Shown piece by piece: positions 24,104 to 32,792 of a DNA stretch of 64,000 bases. The notes beneath the pieces were generated by a model. That model did no database searches. It had not been told where the DNA came from and was given only the letters and a program-made list of their open reading frames with translations. Numbering within the stretch: position 1 is the first letter of the stretch; each line of letters opens with the position of its first letter. The stretch is taken from assembly GCF_002258785.1 (NCBI RefSeq), contig NZ_NOYI01000018.1, positions 62,001-126,000 on the forward strand, written 5' to 3'. The position numbers were made by a program, and so were the translations under genes. Source of the stretch: Rhodococcus sp. 06-235-1A. Lineage in GTDB: Bacteria > Actinomycetota > Actinomycetes > Mycobacteriales > Mycobacteriaceae.

Positions 24104-25291
24104 ATGGCGTGGCCGCCACATGCCCTTGAAACCGAGAAATGGCAGCCTCGAGATCGCCGAGGCTCAAAGGCCGACCGCACACTCGATCGAATCGAGGTGT
24201 CGATCCCTCCCGCCATCAAAGACTTGGTCTTTTCACCGTCCAACGAGGCCGCTCAGGCTCAGGAAGCTGCGATCATCGCGGTGGCTCGTCTCGAAGCAGG
24301 ATTCGGAGAGCACCTCAAGCCACTCGCAGATTTCTTGCTCCGAAGCGAATCCGTGGCATCATCCAAAATCGAGAGTGTCGACGCCGGTTGGCACGCGTTC
24401 GGTCGCGCACTGGCCGGAGGCAAGGCGAGCGCCGATGCCAAATCTCAACTCGCTGCAGTACACGCGCTGAGCACGATGATCGACGCTGCGGGCCGTGGAC
24501 CGATATCGCTCGACACCGTCCTCGACGCACACCGACTTCTCATGGCTCCCGATTTCTACACTACGAAAGACCGTGGCGCACTGCGTGTTGTGCAGAATTG
24601 GATCGGTGGCAGCGACTACACACCCATCAATGCGCTGTACGTTCCACCGCCGCCGGATCTCGTCCCCGAACTGATGGACGACTTGCTGGTGTTCGCGAAC
24701 CGCACGGACATGCCGATCATCGCTCAGGCCGCGATCGCTCACGCGCAGTTCGAGTCCATCCACCCGTTCACCGACGGCAATGGCCGAATCGGGCGTGCAT
24801 TGATCAGCGCGATATTGCGTCGACGCGGCCTGACTCGTCGAATCACCGTTCCGTTGGCCTCGGCGATGCTCGCCGACACGACTCGATACTTCTCCTTCTT
24901 GACGGGGTACCGCAGTGGACAGGCGGACGAGTTCGTCCAATATCTGGCTTCGGTCGCTGTGCACGCAAGCGAAGCGTCAGCGGAGTCGGCGCACGCTCTG
25001 TCGGAGCTGCCGGGTGCGTGGAAGCGCGTAGCAAAACCTCGCGCCAATTCCGCCGACCAAGCCCTGATCGCCCGACTGCTGGAGGTGCCAATCCTCAACG
25101 CAGACATGGCGACAGAGATCACCGGAACAACCGATGTCAGCGCGTATCGCGCACTTGGTCGACTGACCGAGGCAGGCATCTTGGAGTTGATCTCCACGAG
25201 CAAGCGAAACCAGATATGGGCGGCGACCGACGTTCTGGCCGAGCTCGACGCACTGAGCGCCGCGATCGGCACACGGACACTGAGCCCATGA
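24104..25291 (+). CDS. Fic-domain AMP-transferase with C-terminal winged helix
   Basis: A 395-residue protein. The Fic core HPFTDGNGRIGR (residues 220-231) is intact: catalytic His220 and the GNGRxxR anion-binding loop. An N-terminal inhibitory-helix-like SVASSKIES around residue 90 fits the (S/T)xxxE class II motif, so it may be auto-inhibited. The C-terminal 80 residues (ADMATEITGTTDVSAYRALGRLTEAGILELI) are a winged helix. AAGGAGG (24090-24096) fixes the ATG at 24104. Fic proteins transfer AMP from ATP to hydroxyl side chains; the target is unknown. Confidence 0.9.
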   Translation: MAWPPHALETEKWQPRDRRGSKADRTLDRIEVSIPPAIKDLVFSPSNEAAQAQEAAIIAVARLEAGFGEHLKPLADFLLRSESVASSKIESVDAGWHAFGRALAGGKASADAKSQLAAVHALSTMIDAAGRGPISLDTVLDAHRLLMAPDFYTTKDRGALRVVQNWIGGSDYTPINALYVPPPPDLVPELMDDLLVFANRTDMPIIAQAAIAHAQFESIHPFTDGNGRIGRALISAILRRRGLTRRITVPLASAMLADTTRYFSFLTGYRSGQADEFVQYLASVAVHASEASAESAHALSELPGAWKRVAKPRANSADQALIARLLEVPILNADMATEITGTTDVSAYRALGRLTEAGILELISTSKRNQIWAATDVLAELDALSAAIGTRTLSP

Positions 25292-25337
25292 GCTCGAGCG
25301 CCGGCGGAGGTCGGAACAGCGCGGGGCGGCTCTTTGC

Positions 25338-25712
25338 TCACACGGCCAATTGACCAGCCCGTGCGCGATGCCTCATACCCCTGCGGAGGGTCTTCGCGTC
25401 GACCCGAAATAAGACGCCAGTGTCACCAGATTTCTTGCCGACGTAGAGAACGTCATGGTTGTTGTGCGGGCCCCACCCCGAGCTCGCTGTCACCGCAAGT
25501 AGGTCGCCGACCTCGGGATAGTAGAACCACATCCACGCATCTCCTCCGCCGCCGCGGCTGAGGTTCGTCAGGACTACCTTGGAGCCGCGCCCATTGCGTG
25601 CCTGCTGGTAGACCAGGTCCACGCGGACTACGTCCACGTTGTTCGCCGCCACGCACGCATCGAATTGATCAAGAGTTAAAGCACTGCGTCGCTCCGCTTT
25701 TCGCCAAAACAT
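25338..25712 (-). CDS. Hypothetical protein
   Basis: A 124-residue frame with coding-like composition: LTLDQFDACVAANNVDVVRVDLVYQQARNGRGSKVVLTNLSRGGGGDAWMWFYYPEVGDLLAV then VLYVGKKSGDTGVLFRVDAKTLRRG. It reads as an alpha/beta domain with no signal peptide. No family is recognised. It lies between fic and a DUF6188 gene. Confidence 0.5.
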   Translation of the reverse strand: MFWRKAERRSALTLDQFDACVAANNVDVVRVDLVYQQARNGRGSKVVLTNLSRGGGGDAWMWFYYPEVGDLLAVTASSGWGPHNNHDVLYVGKKSGDTGVLFRVDAKTLRRGMRHRARAGQLAV

Positions 25713-25841
25713 GCAGCACAGGCTATATGACGACGGGCTCTGAGTCGCCCGATGCAGTAGCCGGCGCTGCGGTCCAAGGTCGTCTCATGTCGACGCTTCC
25801 GGCTGGATATGGACACAACATTCGACAGTCGCGATTCCAGA

Positions 25842-26207
25842 TCAGTTCCAGACTGAAAGTCCGCCCCCGGCCACACTGACAGCCTTGAAGCCTTCGGGCG
25901 CGACAACCGTCCAGGCCTCGAAATCAGGATCGAAGGAAACCATCAAGCTTGCACAGTCCGCGAACTCGATCCGAAGGTCGCCGTCATCGGAAGCGTGCGC
26001 ACTCGCGACCAGTCTGCCCTCGAGACGCCTCACATCTATGTTGTCGGTGAGCATTGACTCAGGCGCACCCCGGAACCCATCGGCACCATCGTCGTCGAGT
26101 TGAAAACTCGATTCAATCCGCACTTCGTAGTCATGATTCGTACGCAACGCGAGGGAATACCCGAACTCCACAGACGCGATCGTGTGCCCGTTCAGAGGAA
26201 GCTCCAC
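25842..26207 (-). CDS. DUF6188-family protein
   Basis: A 121-residue protein, MELPLNGHTIASVEFGYSLALRTNHDYEVRIES at the N-terminus and LRIEFADCASLMVSFDPDFEAWTVVAPEG near the C-terminus. This is the pattern of DUF6188, a small beta-rich family of actinobacteria often found among immunity-like genes. GTG start at 26207. The role is unknown. Confidence 0.7.
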   Translation of the reverse strand: MELPLNGHTIASVEFGYSLALRTNHDYEVRIESSFQLDDDGADGFRGAPESMLTDNIDVRRLEGRLVASAHASDDGDLRIEFADCASLMVSFDPDFEAWTVVAPEGFKAVSVAGGGLSVWN

Positions 26208-26348
26208 GCGTGGCCACCCTTCTGGACTCGGTCGACGACCATCGCCGCTACTAACTAACAGACGCAGCAGAGGGGTGCCCGGTTCCGTTCAGATGCCTGT
26301 CGACAGTTTCCAACCCACCCTCAGCGAGACAACGCTTGCAAGCTCGCG

Positions 26349-26485
26349 TTGTTCGACGCAATGCCACCCCTCGGCTCGAGCACGAGCGGGATGCGCATGG
26401 CCTTCGGCTCGACATTCCTGAGACTGCTTCTCGCCGAGATGTTCTCTTCGTCCAGAGGCATCGGATACGCCGTCGGCCTGACGCA
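26349..26485 (+). pseudogene. Remnant of an ABC permease (TauC/SsuC type), copy 1
   Basis: The frame TSGMRMAFGSTFLRLLLAEMFSSSRGIGYAV matches the core of the remnant at 29948-30279 (TTMRMTFDLAFLGLILAEMFSSSSGIGYEL). TCGCCGAGATGTTCTC is shared at DNA level. There is no start, the upstream half is lost and the frame diverges after GIGY. It lies just downstream of the LysR gene on the opposite strand. Confidence 0.7.
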
Positions 26486-26547
26486 TGGGGAACACCGTGG
26501 AGACCGTCGTATTCGATTCACGTGCCATCGCCCAAGGTTGACGTTCG

Positions 26548-27381
26548 TCACTCGAACGCAATCCCGACGGCCGAGCGGACCAATGCCGATACTGCCGGCG
26601 ATCGGACTCCGGCCGGCCATGCGATGACCGTCGTGATCATCGGCGCATCGGTGACAGGTATGGCCGCATGCTCGGGCCACTGCCACGCGCGACTCGATGC
26701 TGGGATCACCAGCAGCGTCTGACCCAGCGCGACTAGTTGAGCGATCTGCGATTGTGTACGCACCTCAGGCCCGGGCCCCCTCGGATAGGTCCCGTCGAGC
26801 TGTGGCCATCGGGCCATCGGCAGATCCGGGACGTCACGGATATCGTCCATGCTCAGTTCGTCTTTCGAGGCCAAGGGGTGATCACGCGGAACGATCGCGA
26901 CCTGCTCCTCGGTGAGGAGGTCCTCGGAGTCGAACCCGACGAGGTCATCGACGGGGCGATGCATCAACGCCACGTCGGCATCACCGCGGCGAAGATAGTC
27001 GGCCTGCTCACCGACTTCACACAACATGACATCCACGTCAGCGGGGTGCGCTTCGAGAACGCGGCGTAGGAGCTCGTGGGACGCACCGGCTTTGGTCACC
27101 AGTTTGACTCTGGTGCCGGCGGCTCGTGCTCGCTGCGCTGCCGCTGCGACGGCGTCGAGCGCGGTCACAGCGTCCCTCAGGAACACCGCACCGGCAGTAG
27201 TAAGTGCGACTCCGCGACGATTACGATCCAGAAGCGCGACGCCGAGTCGGCGCTCCATCCTGCTGATCGCTCGCGAGAGTGGTGGCTGGGCGATCCCCAG
27301 CCGTTGCGCTGCGCGTCCGAAGTGCAGCTCCTCGGCAACGGCGATGAAGTACCGGAGTTCGCGTGTTTCGAGATCGTCCAC
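26548..27381 (-). CDS. LysR-family transcriptional regulator
   Basis: A 277-residue LTTR. The N-terminal HTH LETRELRYFIAVAEELHFGRAAQRLGIAQPPLSRAISRMERRLGVALLDR is unmistakable, followed by a periplasmic-binding-protein-like effector domain. GTG 27381 (VDDLETRE) is chosen because the HTH begins immediately; the open frame continues 120 codons up without family features. It is divergent from the SDR gene at 27463, with the LTTR box TGATAC-N7-GTATCA between, and probably activates that gene. Confidence 0.9.
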   Translation of the reverse strand: MDDLETRELRYFIAVAEELHFGRAAQRLGIAQPPLSRAISRMERRLGVALLDRNRRGVALTTAGAVFLRDAVTALDAVAAAAQRARAAGTRVKLVTKAGASHELLRRVLEAHPADVDVMLCEVGEQADYLRRGDADVALMHRPVDDLVGFDSEDLLTEEQVAIVPRDHPLASKDELSMDDIRDVPDLPMARWPQLDGTYPRGPGPEVRTQSQIAQLVALGQTLLVIPASSRAWQWPEHAAIPVTDAPMITTVIAWPAGVRSPAVSALVRSAVGIAFE

Positions 27382-27397
27382 TACGACAGCGTAGCTG

Positions 27398-27416
27398 TGA
27401 TACCCGTCGAGTATCA
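27398..27416. promoter_or_regulatory. LTTR box TGATAC-N7-GTATCA
   Basis: A perfect 6-7-6 inverted repeat containing ATAC-N7-GTAT, the T-N11-A LysR motif. It lies 16 bp from the LysR start and 46 bp from the SDR start, in the divergent promoter region. Confidence 0.8.
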
Positions 27417-27462
27417 CTGGTTGGTCAATCGGTATTGGACGCACCCGCGCTCGACGCCGACC

Positions 27463-28164
27463 ATGGACCGCATGACGACGAAGACCGCGCTGGTAACCGG
27501 CGCCAACAAAGGGATCGGCTTTGCTATCGCACACGGACTCGGAATGCAGGGAATCAGAGTAGGAGTCGGAGCCCGAAACGATGCACGACGACAGGACGCG
27601 GTCGACAAGCTTCGTGCTGCGGGCATCGACGCGTTCGGAGTCCCCCTCGATGTCACGTCGGACGAGAGCGTCGCCGCCGCAGCCGGCTCGATCCACGACC
27701 TGCACATACTGGTGAACAACGCGGGCATTTCCGGCGGCGACCAACAAAATCCGATGACGCTGGATATCGACGTACTGCGGACTACGTTGGATACGAACGT
27801 ATTCGGGGTCATCAGAGTGACGAACGCACTCCTTTCGACGCTTCTTCGATCTGCATCGCCGCGCATTGTCAATGTCTCGAGCAACATGGGCTCGCTCGCG
27901 CTACAGACCGGCCCGATAATGGCGGCATATGCTCCATCCAAGACCATGGTGAACGCGATGACCGTGCAGTACGCACGGCAGCTCGTGGACACTGCGGTGA
28001 TCGTGAATGCATGCTGTCCAGGCTATGTGGCAACGGATTTCACCGGATTCGCATCCCCTCGCACGCCGGAGGAAGGTGCGCGCATCGCACTCAAGCTCGC
28101 CACCCTCCCCGACGACGGCCCGCGGGGCGGATTCTTCGACGACGCCGGATCGGTGGCCTGGTGA
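27463..28164 (+). CDS. Short-chain dehydrogenase/reductase (carbonyl reductase-like)
   Basis: A 233-residue classical SDR. TGANKGIG (residues 12-19) binds NADP, LHILVNNAG follows the cofactor domain, and YAPSK holds the catalytic Tyr-Lys; the Ser is in IVNVSSNMGS. The C-terminal PGYVATDFTG and the short tail GGFFDDAGSVAW resemble carbonyl reductase-like SDRs of actinobacteria. The start is ATG 27463 or 27472. It is divergent from its likely LysR regulator. Confidence 0.93.
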   Translation: MDRMTTKTALVTGANKGIGFAIAHGLGMQGIRVGVGARNDARRQDAVDKLRAAGIDAFGVPLDVTSDESVAAAAGSIHDLHILVNNAGISGGDQQNPMTLDIDVLRTTLDTNVFGVIRVTNALLSTLLRSASPRIVNVSSNMGSLALQTGPIMAAYAPSKTMVNAMTVQYARQLVDTAVIVNACCPGYVATDFTGFASPRTPEEGARIALKLATLPDDGPRGGFFDDAGSVAW

Positions 28165-28227
28165 GACTCTCGGTGCCGATCCGACCACCGCCGGCGGTGT
28201 CGAGGAGAAGTAGTAGACCGCCCCCTC

Positions 28228-28509
28228 CTACTCCCCTCGCGCCCGTCTGCGATCCTCCGGAGTGAAAGCCGAAACCGAACACGCATCGACACGTGCCGAT
28301 CGCTTCCGGTGCTGGTAGTCCGCCACCGAATCGAAGGCTGCCGTCACACCCACCGACGTCGAGATGTCTGTCATCGACTTGCCGCGCTGGAAGCCCAGAT
28401 CAGCACCCACCTCGACAGCGTCGAGGTTCGATCCCAAGAACACGAAGTCCCAGTTGTACTCGGCCTCCTGCCGCTGAATCAACCTCCGCACAGCAGAATT
28501 GGTCCACTC
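28228..28509 (-). pseudogene. 3' remnant of a von Willebrand factor A-type protein
   Basis: The frame REWTNSAVRRLIQRQEAEYNWDFVFLGSNLDAVEVGADLGFQRGKS matches the C-terminal signature of bacterial vWA proteins (WxFLFLGANxDA). The reading frame begins directly after the stop of the MazG-like gene (28513), so the 5' part with the MIDAS motif is gone. Interpreted as a truncated leftover at the left border of the MazG/HNH cassette. Confidence 0.7.
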
Positions 28510-28512
28510 CCG

Positions 28513-28812
28513 CTACTCGAGCCAGAACCGCTGCTCGAACCCACCGCGCTCCAATCGTTTGTCCTCAGCCAGGTTGTCGAGATCCGCGTCGGTCAAGCCC
28601 AAATGTGCGGCCAGTGCACGGACGACCTCCAGGACGTCGGCCAACTCCCCAGGCCTATCTTCTGGCGTTGCGTCATGAAATTCGCGCGCTTCCTCAAAGA
28701 GCTTGTCGATAAGTGCCTTTCCGTACTCACTATGATCGAGGGTTCGATATTTGAGGACGCGACCTAAGGCTTCGATGATCGACGGAATCAGATCACGAAC
28801 AAGTTTTCCCAT
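28513..28812 (-). CDS. MazG-like / phosphoribosyl-ATP pyrophosphohydrolase-like protein
   Basis: A 99-residue protein starting MGKLVRDLIPSIIEALGRV and containing YGKALIDKLFEEAREFHDATPEDRPGELADVLEVVRALAAHLGL, the all-alpha NTP pyrophosphohydrolase pattern with ExxE...ExxD metal ligands (EEARE, ELADV). The family removes nucleotides, including modified ones. The ATG 28812 is only 18 bp from the divergent HNH gene. Small MazG-type enzymes are often found with defence genes; here it is next to an HNH protein and a vWA remnant. Confidence 0.8.
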   Translation of the reverse strand: MGKLVRDLIPSIIEALGRVLKYRTLDHSEYGKALIDKLFEEAREFHDATPEDRPGELADVLEVVRALAAHLGLTDADLDNLAEDKRLERGGFEQRFWLE

Positions 28813-28830
28813 GCTCAGTAGTGTGCAGGT

Positions 28831-29946
28831 ATGTCGATTCCCTCGCCCGCTGATCCGCTGACGCTTGGGCAGCACCTGGTCAGCGTTCTCGACTCTGGCG
28901 CGCGTGTCGCCACCTATAAACTGGCCGTCCTGGTCGCGCTACTCGAGTTCTCGGTCGAGAACGTTCCCGAGGATCACGGTTCCGCGGTCGACGTCGATCT
29001 CGACGACTTAGCCGAGCGCGTTATAAGTCTTTACTGGCGGCAGGTCCGTGACTTCGACGGTCATTATCTCCGCCAATCGACGCAGGCGAGAGCAACGATT
29101 CCCGACACTGTCCGCGAGTTTGCTCGTGCGACGGCAACTGCCGGCCGAGAAACGCCGTTGGACACCGCGGCCCGGAGAAACCCTGGTCTGTTCCGCGAGA
29201 TGATCAAGAAGGTGAAGCTTGTTCTCGTTCAACAGCCGCTCCATCGCCTGCAGCGAGTTCCGGGCGGGTACGCGGGCAAGTCATTTCTGTACGACGACAG
29301 TTGGATGAGCGCCAAGATGGGCATGACCACCGTCCTGGCCCGTGGCAACCGGATCACGCTGTACCCCGGGGTGTGTTTCGCTCTGGCGCGATTGTCCTCG
29401 TTGCTCAAGCCCGCGTTGATGCTCGCTTGGGTCGACGATGTCCGGCGAAAGAATACCTTCCTCGACGGCGACGTGCCAGATCTCGAAGGCCATCTGTTCG
29501 GCAACAGCCGAATCGCACTGATCCGTCCCAGAGCCGCGTTGATAGAAGCCTTCGGTCCGACGTGCTTCTATTGTTCGACGTGCGTGGGGCCGGACGCCCA
29601 TGTCGATCGCGTGCTCCCGTGGTCGAGAGTGGGGATCGACGGTCTCGCGAACTTGGTGTTGGCATGCCCATCGTGCAACACGAGCAAGTCTCAACTGCTG
29701 CCCGCGAGATCACACGTCCTGCGCGCGCTCGACCGCGGCCGCGACCCCATCACCGAATCGGCGGCAAGCATCGACTGGCCGGTTCAATTCGATCGAGTGG
29801 TCACATCAGCACGGGGACTGTATGCCAGTCAACCAGAGGGCTCTCCAATTTGGTTGGGCCGCAATAAGATAACAGCTATGCAAGTCGACTTTTCTTGGCT
29901 GAACGGATACCGCGTCGACTTGCCGAACATCGCCGCGCCCGAGTAG
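28831..29946 (+). CDS. HNH-type endonuclease protein, first histidine substituted
   Basis: A 371-residue protein. Residues 1-230 are a helical domain without a known family. Residues about 245-290 are an HNH-like fold: CFYCSTC then HVDRVLPWSR, NLVLACPSCNTSKS. In usual relatives the central motif is VDHxIPWSR; here the first catalytic histidine is replaced by arginine (VDRVLPWSR), while the Asn and the zinc-binding Cys pairs are kept. The nuclease may be altered or inactive. It is divergent from the MazG-like gene and is directly followed by a permease remnant. Confidence 0.75.
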   Translation: MSIPSPADPLTLGQHLVSVLDSGARVATYKLAVLVALLEFSVENVPEDHGSAVDVDLDDLAERVISLYWRQVRDFDGHYLRQSTQARATIPDTVREFARATATAGRETPLDTAARRNPGLFREMIKKVKLVLVQQPLHRLQRVPGGYAGKSFLYDDSWMSAKMGMTTVLARGNRITLYPGVCFALARLSSLLKPALMLAWVDDVRRKNTFLDGDVPDLEGHLFGNSRIALIRPRAALIEAFGPTCFYCSTCVGPDAHVDRVLPWSRVGIDGLANLVLACPSCNTSKSQLLPARSHVLRALDRGRDPITESAASIDWPVQFDRVVTSARGLYASQPEGSPIWLGRNKITAMQVDFSWLNGYRVDLPNIAAPE

Positions 29947-29947
29947 G

Positions 29948-30279
29948 TCGACCAACACGACGGCGAATCCACTGAAGATGGCGGCATCACTGCAGGTGAG
30001 CTGGCCCGGGTTGGTCCGTCAGATCGTCATCCCTGCGGTGCTGCCAGCGTTTGCGACGACTATGCGGATGACCTTCGATTTGGCGTTCCTGGGGCTGATC
30101 CTCGCCGAGATGTTCTCGTCGTCCAGCGGCATCGGATACGAACTCCTGCGCAACGTCAGCCTGTTACGGATGAAAACATCATGGGCACGGTTGTGTTGAT
30201 CCTTGTGATGGCACTGCCACCCACGATTGCGCTGCAGTGGTTGGAGAGTCGCATCACCTCGAAGTACGGCGGTCGGTGA
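29948..30279 (+). pseudogene. Remnant of an ABC permease (TauC/SsuC type), copy 2
   Basis: Starts 2 bp after the HNH stop and reads STNTTANPLKMAASLQVSWPGL through VIPAVLPAFATTMRMTFDLAFLGLILAEMFSSSSGIGYELLRNV, then a frameshift, then VVLILVMALPPTIALQWLESRITSKYGGR to a TGA. It is the C-terminal half of a nitrate/sulfonate-type permease with a frameshift near 30170. The N-terminal half is absent. It is a sister of the remnant at 26349-26485. Confidence 0.8.
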
Positions 30280-30953
30280 AGAAGACGCGCACGTCTCTGC
30301 GCCCTGTCCGTTCGGGAAGCCTATGTATGTCAGCTCTTAGCCGACATTGCCCGCATAGCCGGTCTGGATGATAGCGCAGGAACTGCTCATTGTTGACCGA
30401 GCGTTACGGCTGGTTGCGTCTCAGGTCTTCCACAAGGTGCATCACCATGTGGTCTCACCTGTGCGCACGAAGAGGGCCTAGTAGTCCCTAGCTGCGCCAT
30501 TGGGTAGGGACGAAAACTAAACCTCCGCGTTGCTTCAGTACACGCAATTCGCGGATACTCCACGCCTTGGCCGCGTATCTGGACGCCGAAGGTCCAACGT
30601 GACTCTGGGTGCCCGGTGGATGACGGGCCTGTGCGAACGGTACTGATCTGTGCGTGCCGTCGACCAGTACGAGTTGTGCTGAGCCTTCAACAGCCCTAGA
30701 GAGCTGCTCGGAATACGCTGCCTTTACGCCGCGCGACTTCATGGATGCGCTCAAAAACATGGGGTGCGGTCAGTGGAGGACATCGGATCATACGCCGCAC
30801 CAGAGGTGCTCTACATTTTTCGGCGCAAGTGGCCTATCCAGGACTGCGTAGGCGACCGTTAAATCACGGCAGCGGAACCGGACAAACGACTTCTGACCAG
30901 CAGATTCTGCGTGTCTACGCGACTGTGTCGTACCGGTGTGGGATCGTACACGC
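30280..30953. other. 674-bp region without an identifiable gene
   Basis: No frame here gives a recognisable protein. The longest minus-strand frame (about 30488-30760) reads AVEGSAQLVLVDGTHRSVPF and could be a fragment of something, but it has no family. Its end forms the promoter region of the methyltransferase gene. Confidence 0.4.
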
Positions 30954-32018
30954 ATGGTCAGCACTAAAGGGGTCGCAATCTCTCTGTTCTCGGGCGCGGG
31001 TGGGCTCGATCTGGGCGCAGAAAACGCAGGCTTCGACGTCCGAGCCGCGGTCGAGCGTGACCATGACGCGGCGCTGACGATGGAGAAGAACTTCCCAAAG
31101 CTGGCGTCCCCCGTGATCCAGAAGGACATCCTCGACACGACGACTGCCGAAATCTTAGTCGCGGCAGGGCTCAGGAAGGGGCAGCGGCCAGACCTCCTTA
31201 TCGGAGGGCCTCCCTGCACCCCGTTCTCAAAAAGCGGGTTTTGGCTTGAGTGGAAGCGTTCAGGCCTCGACCCAGACGCGACCCTCCTGCAGGAGTACAC
31301 CCGAGTGCTTCGCGAATCGCAGCCACGTGCCTTCGTGCTTGAGAACGTGTACGCGCTGACCTACAACAACAAGGCAAGCCGACCTGCGCTTGAACGTCTC
31401 ATCCAGGAGATCGGCGAAGCCGGGTACGACTACAAGCTCAAGGTGTTGAACGCGGCTGACTACGGCGTGCCGCAAGCGCGCCCACGCCTGTTCATCATCG
31501 GCATGCCCAAGGGCAAGAAGGTCCCAGATCACCCCGAGCCGTCCCATGGCGGTAACTGGGAGCGTCGATCGAGCGGCAACGTCGAGAGGCCGTACGTGAC
31601 GACCGGGCAGGCGCTAGATGGTCTAGTCACCGATCCTGAACGCGAGGAGGTCATGGGCGGCCAATACGGGCGTCTGATCAACGAGATACCGCCAGGTGGA
31701 AACTACCTGCACTACACCGAGGAAAAGGGTCACCCAGACCCACTGTTCAAGTGGCGCAGTCGATACTGGTCGTTCCTGCTCAAGCTCGACCCGAACAAGC
31801 CATCGCCCACGATTCAAGCGCAACCAGGCCCGAACGTCGGCCCGTTCCACTGGGAGAATCGTCGGCTGCGCGTTGCAGAGGTAAAGCGACTGTTTACGTA
31901 CCCAGATGAGTTCGAACTCGTCGGCACACGCGGAAGTGTGCAGGCGCAGCTTGGCAACTCGGTGCCACCATTGCTGGCTCAACGTGTGCTTGAACAAGCG
32001 AAGAAGGCGTTGAGATAG
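30954..32018 (+). CDS. DNA cytosine-5 methyltransferase (Dcm family)
   Basis: A 354-residue m5C methyltransferase. Motif I ISLFSGAGGLDLG (residues 9-21) binds AdoMet; motif IV GGPPCTPFS holds the catalytic Cys88; motif VI ENV is at 130-132; motif VIII QARPR at 174-178; the C-terminal GNSVPP is motif X. ATG 30954 starts right before motif I. The recognition site is unknown. It is followed without a gap by a membrane-protein gene and, 1.4 kb on, by a convergent PD-(D/E)XK protein, so it is probably the methylase of a type II restriction-modification system. A decayed 5' copy lies at 34765. Confidence 0.93.
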   Translation: MVSTKGVAISLFSGAGGLDLGAENAGFDVRAAVERDHDAALTMEKNFPKLASPVIQKDILDTTTAEILVAAGLRKGQRPDLLIGGPPCTPFSKSGFWLEWKRSGLDPDATLLQEYTRVLRESQPRAFVLENVYALTYNNKASRPALERLIQEIGEAGYDYKLKVLNAADYGVPQARPRLFIIGMPKGKKVPDHPEPSHGGNWERRSSGNVERPYVTTGQALDGLVTDPEREEVMGGQYGRLINEIPPGGNYLHYTEEKGHPDPLFKWRSRYWSFLLKLDPNKPSPTIQAQPGPNVGPFHWENRRLRVAEVKRLFTYPDEFELVGTRGSVQAQLGNSVPPLLAQRVLEQAKKALR

Positions 32019-32792
32019 TTGGTGGCGGGCTCAGCAGACACCAGTAGAGATTGGTCGGATTTCCTAAAGTGGCCATGGATCCAGGAGAACATTCTGTGGA
32101 TCATCGGCGCACTTCCAGTAGTTCTGGTCGGTTATCGCCTGTTCTTCGTCTCGGTTGGCGATCCGGTAACGCTGAGATTGCTTGTTGCCAATCTTGATGT
32201 CATGCAGATTCTGATGGTGACGGCGCTAACCCTGTTGCCGATCTTTCTGTTCTATTCTTCATTCGTCGTGATGGAGAGAGCGACCAGAGAAGTCCCCGGT
32301 GAGAACTTGCCGGGATGGACGTTCTCACTAGTGCTAATATTTCTGCTGATTGCGGCCTTTACAATGAACCTTGTCACACTGATAGGTGCGTCGACGGGGA
32401 TTGCAATCTTCTTTACCCTTGCCGCGGGCTACAATTTCTGGCGGGTAAGAAAAAGGGGGCTTCAACGCAATATCATTTTTGGCGGATTCCTAATTACGTT
32501 CTCCGTGTTACAGTCTTTCATCGCATCCAGCACCCATTGGATACCAGCAGAAAATTACTTCCTCTCGTCGGGCGAGAAAAAGTCTGGTTATGAACTGACT
32601 TCCGACGATGAGTCAGTGACTGTGCAGTGGATACTCGGTGGTTCTGCGCGCTTAGATAAAGAAGAAATCGAAAATAGAGAACTCTGCATAAAAAAAGCAG
32701 AGCGCAATACGCTGTTGTTTATAGTAGCCCCGTCCATGCAGCACAACCCGGGTTGCGCTGAGAAACCGACATCGCCTGAACAGGGTAAGTGA
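32019..32792 (+). CDS. Membrane protein in the restriction-modification locus
   Basis: A 257-residue protein, starting at TTG 32019 or GTG 32022 directly after the methyltransferase stop. Four to five transmembrane segments lie in residues 30-170 (IIGALPVVLVGYRLFFVS, LMVTALTLLPIFLFYSSF, FSLVLIFLLIAAFTMNLVTL, IAIFFTLAAGYNF, IIFGGFLITFSVLQSFIA). The last 90 residues are soluble, with two cysteines. No family is recognised. Zero spacing makes co-transcription with the methylase likely. Composition is clearly lower in GC than the chromosome. Confidence 0.7.
   Translation: MVAGSADTSRDWSDFLKWPWIQENILWIIGALPVVLVGYRLFFVSVGDPVTLRLLVANLDVMQILMVTALTLLPIFLFYSSFVVMERATREVPGENLPGWTFSLVLIFLLIAAFTMNLVTLIGASTGIAIFFTLAAGYNFWRVRKRGLQRNIIFGGFLITFSVLQSFIASSTHWIPAENYFLSSGEKKSGYELTSDDESVTVQWILGGSARLDKEEIENRELCIKKAERNTLLFIVAPSMQHNPGCAEKPTSPEQGK

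Noticed and set aside
30488-30760. Minus-strand frame of 90 codons in the gap before the methyltransferase
   Set aside because: No family, no ribosome-binding site and low-complexity composition; treated as unassigned.
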